Assembly: GCA_902728285.1 (NCBI GenBank)
Contig: CACVBU010001149.1
Location: 887,748-951,747, forward strand
Source of the DNA: Clytia hemisphaerica
Lineage: Eukaryota; Cnidaria; Hydrozoa; Leptothecata; Clytiidae
DNA: 64,000 nt
Direction: 5' to 3'
This document shows positions 57,928 to 64,000 of the stretch, one piece after another. A model generated the notes under the pieces. That model was not told the DNA's origin and ran no database searches. It worked only from the letters and a program-made list of their open reading frames with translations. Each line of letters opens with the position of its first letter. Position 1 is the stretch's first letter. The position numbers were made by a program, and so were the translations under genes.

Positions 57928-58368
57928 ATGTATGAATGTGACGATTGCGAAAAGACCTTTTCCACAAAAAGCAACTACAATCGCCATGTTGCAAAAGCCC
58001 ACCCTGAAGAATCTGAAGAGGAAGAAGATGAGGATTATCCAGACAGTGAGTCAATGTCCAATGATGAAGATTCTGGTGACAGTGAACAATCTCAAGGTGA
58101 TGAAGAAACGATAAATATCTGGGAGACTATGTTCAACGAATGCGAAGAGACTGGTTTATCAATTAATGAAATTTATAAATACAAGATCCTTTTTCTCCGG
58201 GCAATGAAAAATAATATAACTCATAAAGCCATCATGCAAACTTTGCGAAGAGTTAGAGACGAAGAAGATATGGACTTTGAGGAAGCATTGGATTTTGCCA
58301 TTGAAAAACGTCGGTTTTTGATTCATCGACAAATAATTCAATTTTCAAATGATGAAATGAAAGAATGA
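57928..58368 (+). CDS. Single C2H2-finger acidic protein, right-arm copy
   Basis: Identical protein to the left-arm copy (146 residues: one C2H2 finger, an acidic middle, a charged helical C terminus). Start ATG 57928, shortly downstream of the right-arm site array; stop 58368. Being identical in both arms while neighbouring genes have drifted is compatible with a young duplication or with selection. Function is unknown; DNA binding is inferred from the finger. Confidence 0.75.
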   Translation: MYECDDCEKTFSTKSNYNRHVAKAHPEESEEEEDEDYPDSESMSNDEDSGDSEQSQGDEETINIWETMFNECEETGLSINEIYKYKILFLRAMKNNITHKAIMQTLRRVRDEEDMDFEEALDFAIEKRRFLIHRQIIQFSNDEMKE

Positions 58369-58648
58369 AACGAATCGATCTCTGTAATGGACACTTGTAT
58401 TTTCATTAAAGCTCTGAATATATTGCTCTCTGATTAGATTATACTTGTATTTTATTTCTTTTATTCTTTGGGTCAATCATTTAGCGTAAGGTAGGGTTAC
58501 TGAAACATCATGATAATATATATGATGCTTTAAGTTTCAGCTACGTTGTTTAAGAATAAAAGTAACAGGTCAAGGATGTTATGTTAGCACTAACAAAAGC
58601 TAGAAGAAATGTATAAATATAAATGAAATGGAGTATTGTAATAACAAA

Positions 58649-59138
58649 ATGACCAAGGCATCAGTAATTGCAATTAAAGAAAACAATGACGTCTTATTTT
58701 TAATTGTAAAGAATGAATTTGGGAACGTTCGCTTTTTGAAAGTCTTCAAGGTATTTTATTGAAGTTATTTGAGGCTTTCGTCAAGCTCAACTGCCTTAAT
58801 GTAAGTAAGACTAAAAAAAGTGAGTTACTTTTAAGGCTTTGCTGAATGAGAGTATTATTATCAAGTTAAAAGCGAAGATGTACTCAATGTACCATCACGC
58901 TCACTACAAAGATAAAAAGAGACTGGTCTCAATTCAATCAAAGAAAGCAAAAGGTGTAAAGAACTGTACCCAGCAAAAGAAAATCGAACACGTGGATTAT
59001 CTTAACACGCTGATTTATTATATTGATGACATTCATTTTTCTATAAGACATCAATACAGACGTAAAGACAACAATTTGATTATTTCATTTATAGCTTTAT
59101 TTATTTCTTTTCTAATTTTATGTAACGGTATATTATGA
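58649..59138 (+). CDS. Small spliced protein with C-terminal membrane segment, right arm
   Basis: Exon 1 58649-58750 (MTKASVIAIKENND..., ending FLKVFK) is joined in phase 0 to exon 2 58836-59138 (ALLNESIIIKLKAKMYSMYHH...). The 85-bp intron is GT...AG (GTATTT to TTTTAAG). The product is 134 residues: N-terminal beta-rich stretch, a basic middle (HYKDKKRLVSIQSKKAKG) and a C-terminal hydrophobic segment (LIISFIALFISFLILC) near residues 116-131. I do not recognise the family. The splice is inferred from the absence of a start before LLNES and the good sites. The left-arm copy is frameshifted. Confidence 0.55.
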
Positions 59139-59741
59139 GTAATAAAATAATTTAACAATTTTAAATATTTTTAAAATTAATTGTTTCAAATTTCTGACCC
59201 ATTGTTCATCAACTAAGAGTTCTTGTTTGGAATATTTGATTTCACCATTCATCTGTAGCGTCTTGTTGCAAATTTCGTTGGCTTCCTCTTCATCGACCAC
59301 TTTAAGGAGATTCGAAAATGCATCTTCTACAAATTGCTTAGTCTCCGTTGTGAGACAGTAGTGATGAAGTTGACTTGGATAGTCCTCCAAACATCCTTCG
59401 CACATTTCTCGCCGCACTTGCAAGACTTTTTCTCGCATGATCTTAAAAAACACGTTTTGCATTTCATTTTTGAACTTCTTTCGTTTCCATTCCAAAAGAT
59501 AACCAGTGACATTAGCGATGAGAAGATCAGCTTTGCCAGGAGAGAAAATGATCGAGTTGGTATGTTGCCCACTAAGTTTTTGAGTTACGATAAAGAATTC
59601 CTCTTCTTGATCAAAGTAGTTTTCGACATTGAAATTTAAGGTTCGGTCATTCTTCCACCTTGAAATTCTGCTCTTGAAACACCGTTTCTTCTTTGGAGCA
59701 TCTGAACAGGAGAAACTTCTTTTTTGATTTGGTATTGCCAT
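59133..59741 (-). CDS. Cys/His-rich basic protein, right arm, intact
   Basis: 202 residues on minus, start ATG 59741. The N terminus is basic (KRSFSC, KKKRCFKSRISRWK), nuclear-localisation-like. The middle has KLSGQHTNSIIFSPGKADLL and an amphipathic basic helix. Residues around 112-130 hold a Cys/His cluster, CEGCLEDYPSQLHHYCL, a probable zinc site (C-x2-C...H-x2-C). The C terminus is acidic then basic. I recall a similar C-x-G-C...PSQ..H..C pattern from uncharacterised proteins of mobile DNA in animals, but cannot name the family. The left copy has a one-base T insertion; this one is open. Confidence 0.65.
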   Translation of the reverse strand: MAIPNQKRSFSCSDAPKKKRCFKSRISRWKNDRTLNFNVENYFDQEEEFFIVTQKLSGQHTNSIIFSPGKADLLIANVTGYLLEWKRKKFKNEMQNVFFKIMREKVLQVRREMCEGCLEDYPSQLHHYCLTTETKQFVEDAFSNLLKVVDEEEANEICNKTLQMNGEIKYSKQELLVDEQWVRNLKQLILKIFKIVKLFYYS

Positions 59742-60084
59742 TGTTTAACAGAGAGATAGCGTAAAAAATATAAATCCAAGGGAGTAAAGAAATCCTCTAG
59801 TAGTGAACCAAGTATTCCAGATCTTAGAGCAAACTCAAACGGACAGAATATTTACCCATAGCTTTAATTAGGTTTGTGGGAGCACATTTTTTCAGCATTA
59901 TTTTTCACACATTGAGTCGTTTTTCACACTTGTCTTGTTTGGAATATTTGATTTCACACATTTTCAGCATTATTTTCTCACACATTGCTCTCTGCTTTCC
60001 TTTGATGTTGACACTATGAACATTCACCTTCGATTAAAGCTTTTATACGAAATCATTAATCAGCAATAAGACACATTTTCAGCA

Positions 60085-60356
60085 TTGATTTTTCACACAT
60101 TGAGTCGTTTTTCACACATTGAGTTGTTTTTCACACATTGAGTCGTTTTTCACACATTGAGTCGTTTTTCACACATTGAGTTGTTTTTCACACATTGAGT
60201 CGTTTTTCACACATTGAGTCGTTTTTCACACATTGAGTTCGTTTTTTCACACATTGAGTCGTTTTTCACACATTGAGTCGTTTTTCACACATTGAGTCGT
60301 TTTTCACACATTGAGTCATTTTTCACACATTGAGTCGTTTTTCACACATTGAGTCA
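60085..60356 (-). repeat. 19-bp tandem repeat in right terminus
   Basis: About 14 units of TTTTTCACACATTGAGTCG, the reverse complement of the left array. The unit count and variants differ from the left (for example GAGTTCGTTTTTTC near 60236). Confidence 0.9.
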
Positions 60357-60401
60357 CTCACTTTGAGCATGCTGGAGTAGAACTATCATATTTACACTAC
60401 T

Positions 60402-60407
60402 AAGAAC
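60402..60407 (+). repeat. Target-site duplication AAGAAC (right)
   Basis: Exact repeat of 53908-53913 directly after the element's right end ATTTACACTACT. Confidence 0.92.
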
Positions 60408-62092
60408 AAGAATCCATTGGCTTCTTACAGAATGAACTTTCTTCAGCCAGCCAACATGATCTCTCCATTTTAGCGAATCGTTTACAATCATTACCTTTAG
60501 CCCTTCACCAAGCCATTTGTTACATCAAAAAACATAAAGTTCCTCTACACAAATACATCGAACAATTTGAAGCATGCAGAAAAAGTGTTTTGGGAATGAA
60601 AATCAATTCCTTTACTGAATATGACAAAACATTGTTGACAGTTTGGGATATGGCTTTTTCGAAGATTTGGGTCGAATCAAAGAATGCTCTTTTGATCTTG
60701 GGAATGATGGCTTTCATGGACAATCGAAAAATCAACAAAAAGACGTTCTTTTATTTTGATAAAGTTGACGAATTTGAATTAAATGAAATCATCTCACTGC
60801 TTGGTCAGTATTCATTGGTCAACGAGCGGAATGGATGTTTAGAAATTCACAGTCTTGTGCAAAAAGTTATCCGCTATCGTATTGAACAAGAACAGTTTGT
60901 TGAGGATGAAAGTCCGTTGACACTGCTTGAAGATGTTCTTTTGAAAATTGAGGCCTCTGTTGAAAATTTGGTTATAAATGATGACCAGGAGGATTTATGG
61001 TACATTCATGTTTTTTGTTTGATCATGAGTGGTGCACTCAATGCTATCAACTTTGATGCTTCCCTTGTGTTAGATATAGCCACAGGCAGAATGAAGATGG
61101 AAAACTTATACCTACTTGCTGAACTTTTTGTTAAAGTTGTGTTAAAACAATATAGGTTGTCTCGAGATGTGAAAACTTTTGATATGCTGTTGTGTTGTCA
61201 TCGTCATTTCATATATGCGTCAAGTCAATTAGGTTTACTTAATGTGAATGAGATTTTTTCTTTTGAAAAAGAGTTTTCGGCAGAGCTTGAAGAACATTCT
61301 GTAGAAGTTTACCAGTGGAAGCTAAAGCAAGCTGAGTTATATAATATACATGGAAGAGTGTCGTTATTCAGTGATGTCGTTCAAAATTTATTCAATGAAC
61401 TGGTCAAGAAGAAAGGATTTGATAATGTTAAATTAAGATTGGCGAGGCTTCTTTCTGTTAATGATGTTGAATTTTTGTTGAATTCCGTTGACACAAATAA
61501 TCTCAGTGACACGGACTTTCTGATGTATTATAATGCAAAATGTTCTTTATACATCAACAAGGGTTGCTTTGATTTGGCCGAACAAGTCATGAAGAATTGG
61601 AAAGAACACATACACAGACAACCTTTTTCTCGATCGTCTCATTTTAACTTTACACAAAAGCGTTGCTTTTTACTTTACAAGAAAGGAAATTACAACGAAG
61701 CACTACTTACATGCGATGAACTTAAACGAGACATTGTTTTTACTGATGCAGATGTTCTCATTTGGGAAGCCTTGATTTTGATCAAATTAGGAAAGTTCAA
61801 CGAGGCAGAAGTGTTATTTGATCACTTTAATCAACGCAATAATAATGGATTAATCATTAGAATCAGTTCATACCTGAAATTTCGAAAGCACGACTTTGAG
61901 GCAGTAGAAAATCTCCTCACAAATGTGGAAGATGAGGATTTGTCAAATATTTTGTTTTTGGTAAAGGAATATGCGAAACTGCATCGACAATTCGAAAATA
62001 ATAAATCGAGAGAAATGGTTGAACGATGCTTGCAAATGAAAAAAATTGTAAATGAATTATTTCAAGTAGAATTGGATTCGATTGATCTTTGA
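60408..62092 (+). pseudogene. NB-ARC/TPR gene, 3' part (interrupted)
   Basis: Counting from the last host base before the element, the frame resumes here without a break and stays open to TGA 62092 (about 560 codons). It begins with the rest of the NB-ARC: SLPLALHQA, the GLPL-type motif, at 60488-60514. A winged-helix region follows (AFSKIWVESKNALLILGMMAF, HSLVQKVIRY), then a long helical region with TPR-like pairs (YNAKCSLYINKGCFDLAEQV, RCFLLYKKGNYNEALLTC, ILIKLGKFNEAEVLFDHF). An in-frame ATG at 60590 could allow an N-truncated product, but without the P-loop it would not bind nucleotide. The whole gene is probably null only because of the insertion. Confidence 0.82.
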
Positions 62093-63102
62093 AATCCTAT
62101 TATATGGAATTATACTTTAATCGTAAAAATTTTGGTGAGACTAATTTTAGGAGAGATCTTGATTTTTGGGATTTATTTTAGTGAATCACGATTTCAGAAA
62201 ATTTCGTCTGGATAAATTTTAGCGAATGCTTGTATTACATTATTGACTGGATTGGTTTTCTAGCATTTCTTTGCACTAAAACCCTTCCTATTGATAAAAA
62301 TGTATAAAGGCAGTATAACCACAAATTTGGCGCGGATAAATTTTAGCGATCCGTCGATTCAGCGTGTTTTAACGAGATTTATTTTAGCGAAAATAGGGAA
62401 AACTCGCTAAAACGTGCAGGCTAAACTGATAAGTTTTTCAAGTGACTGCAATGTAATTTTTGCATTGACTTGGCCTGTAAAATCAGAAGTAGTGTATGTC
62501 TTTTTAATTATGAAAATATTTGAGGGGGTGGTTTCAGGGGGCACCGGATTCCGCCATTCGGTAAATTTTTTGTTCAATTTCCGTCACTTCGTCAAGATCA
62601 AGACCGAAATTCTGCCCCCGAAAATTTCCTTTGAAATTAATTCTTTTCTCGAGAATTTGTGAATTTTGACTTTTTGGGGGAAATTCCGAACGATTTTTCG
62701 CCAAATTTCCTTTTTTTCGGACCAAAACAATCCAATTTCTCGTCTTGGACAGTAGACCTAAATTCCGCTAATCCGTCTAAATTTCTAAACGTCTTGAATT
62801 TTTGTGTTAAATCAGAGGATTGAATGTTATGAAATAGAACTATGGGCGAAATTTTTGGATGGCAACATTCCAAGGATATTTTGAACAAAGTCGGTTGCTT
62901 GGGAGCAATTTTATTATTGATTTATTTTAGATTGGAAATAAAAATTTTGCATATTGTTTTAAAATAAGATTTAAAATTCACTCTTTTCTTTGTTTCTTAG
63001 CTGAAGCGGCCTAGCATCTCACTGATAATTTTCTTTTAATAAGAATTATTTTGTAAGAACAATGAATCCTCAATGAGGCGATCAAAGATAAGAACATTTC
63101 AA
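62093..63102. other. Intergenic, repeats only
   Basis: Contains TTTTAGCGA/AATTTTGGTGA blocks (62120-62410) and CCGGATTCCGCCATTCGG-like motifs (62540-62580). No exon is recognised. Confidence 0.5.
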
Positions 63103-63301
63103 GAACAGTTATACATACCTTAAATTTCAAATTTATGATTTTGAGGCGATAGAATCACTCCTACAAGACAACGACGCGGGGCATGTTCACCGAGAACTCG
63201 AGAAAAATAAATCGAAAGAATTGGTTTATAAGTGTGTGCAAATGAAAAAATATCTAAATCATCTCTTTGAAGAACGTTTAAAATTAATTGGACTAGCTTA
63301 A
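63103..63301 (+). pseudogene. Duplicated C-terminal fragment of the NB-ARC/TPR protein
   Basis: The frame reads YLKFQIYDFEAIESLL, then NKSKELVYKCVQMKKYL and ends at TAA 63301. The intact neighbour ends YLKFRKHDFEAVENLL, NKSREMVERCLQMKKIV, VELDSIDL. Spacing and stop position agree, so this is a diverged piece of a tandem paralogue. No upstream NB-ARC part is present in the 1 kb between. Confidence 0.7.
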
Positions 63302-64000
63302 GTCAAAGGTTATTTTGATCAATAGGTACAGGGATCTATACGTATGTTCCCCAAAACTCTCGAATAATAAATATTGTAAGATTGAATACTAGTTCATTAA
63401 CCTATGGCTTTACTGATAATGGCCATCTAGTTAACTGTTAGTTTCTGGGTTTGATTTAACTACATTTTTCTTCTCCTATGTTAGATAGTGTAATAACAGC
63501 CTTACGTGTCTGAAGCCTTCTTCTGCAGCGTTTTGATTTTTGCTAGCGATTTTAACCTGACGTATATTTTTTTCCGGGGATGATGTTGATTTGCATCAAC
63601 ATTTTTAACCTAAACAGATTCTATTGGTAATTCTTGCCCCCTGATTCGTGCCCATGACTTTTATAGATTTTAACAACTGACTAACAACTGATTCCTCCAG
63701 ATTGAAATTTGAGTAATCCATCATCTTTCTAAATCTGTAGTATCTTAATAAATTTCAGAAGCGCTATGGAAGGCCATCATTTGAAATTAGACTACAGTAA
63801 GACTTTATTTTGGATTTCTACGACGAATATTTCAAACGATTTTCAAAGATTTTTGAAGGTTTTTTGATTTAAATCTTTTGTGATGGAAACTAGCATAACA
63901 GGGTCATGTTTTCAACTTAAATGTTTTAAATATATTGTTACATGTAATTTCTTCGATGTAATGAATAAGTGACAAGTCGTTTGTGACGACGGCCTAGGAC
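63302..64000. other. Intergenic, nothing recognised
   Basis: AT-rich, no exon, no bounded repeat seen. Confidence 0.5.

Larger units (their letters stand above)
53914..60401. mobile_element. 6488-bp palindromic Polinton-like element
   Basis: The left end AGTAGTGTAAATATGATAGT matches the right end in reverse complement exactly, for at least 100 bp and on into a tandem array. Arms 53914-57152 and 57193-60401 are inverted copies with few differences, separated by about 40 bp. The six-base duplication AAGAAC, AG...CT ends and tandem repeats inside the inverted repeats fit Polinton/Maverick biology. No PolB, integrase, ATPase, protease or capsid gene is present, so it is non-autonomous. Gene order in each arm from the end inward is Cys/His-rich protein, small spliced membrane protein, C2H2 protein, GATTACCTAATC array. 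Arm differences (one- and two-base indels, missense changes) show that the arms are not a simple copy artefact. The superfamily call is inference. Confidence 0.7.

Noticed and set aside
53914-60401. Palindrome as pure assembly artefact
   Set aside because: Both junctions carry the same 6-bp duplication, the flanking host frame is continuous, and the arms differ by independent indels. An artefact is not excluded but is the weaker explanation.

Overview
The window is AT-rich animal nuclear DNA from an invertebrate, most plausibly a cnidarian. The evidence is a DAN-family (gremlin/cerberus-like) secreted cystine-knot gene, an NB-ARC/TPR gene of the kind common in cnidarians, ordinary GT-AG introns and very dense transposon debris. 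I cannot name the species. There is one assembly gap (720 N). No tRNA, rRNA or CRISPR array is supported.

Layout. 1-13.4 kb: no convincing gene, but many short inverted-repeat elements, several with clear target-site duplications (TSDs), including a 98-bp palindromic family. 13.4-15.4 kb: a TATA-like promoter, a possible non-coding first exon and the DAN-family gene. 15.4-20.2 kb: repeats, including a degenerate Penelope-type hammerhead-like terminus. 20.2-20.9 kb: a 40-bp minisatellite (18 units) abutting a Ty3-like retroelement. 20.9-41.1 kb: that retroelement, apparently split by an approximately 18-kb CACTA-like DNA transposon carrying two divergent multi-exon genes. One is a C2H2 plus transposase-like gene on the minus strand; the other is a nine-exon partner gene on the plus strand. 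Both are damaged by small lesions, and the element is itself riddled with nested elements. 41.9-45.85 kb: a decayed ISL2EU/Harbinger-like transposon (THAP plus DDE transposase on plus, SWIM/YqaJ/PHD protein on minus). 46-50 kb: another probable terminal-inverted-repeat element with unrecognised exons and the N gap. 50.8-51.5 kb: a TTAA-flanked MITE. 53.4-62.1 kb: an NB-ARC/TPR gene interrupted by a 6488-bp almost perfectly palindromic element with a 6-bp duplication (AAGAAC). 63.1-63.3 kb: a duplicated fragment of the same NB-ARC protein's C terminus.

The most notable object is the palindromic insertion at 53914-60401. Each approximately 3.2-kb arm carries a tandem-repeat terminus, three genes (a Cys/His-rich basic protein, a small spliced protein with a C-terminal membrane segment, and a single-C2H2-finger acidic protein) and an array of about 17 GATTACCTAATC-like sites. 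The arms meet at a 40-bp spacer. Six-base duplications, AG...CT ends and tandem repeats inside the inverted repeats fit a Polinton/Maverick-type origin, but no polymerase, integrase or capsid gene is present. It looks like a symmetrical, snap-back form of one end of a larger protein-primed element that integrated. The host gene's reading frame is intact on both sides, so the insertion looks young.

Confidence is highest for the duplications and inverted repeats read directly from the sequence, the DAN-family gene, the NB-ARC gene and the YqaJ/THAP transposon. Assignments of the 18-kb element to CACTA and of the palindrome to Polinton are inferences from memory of those families.
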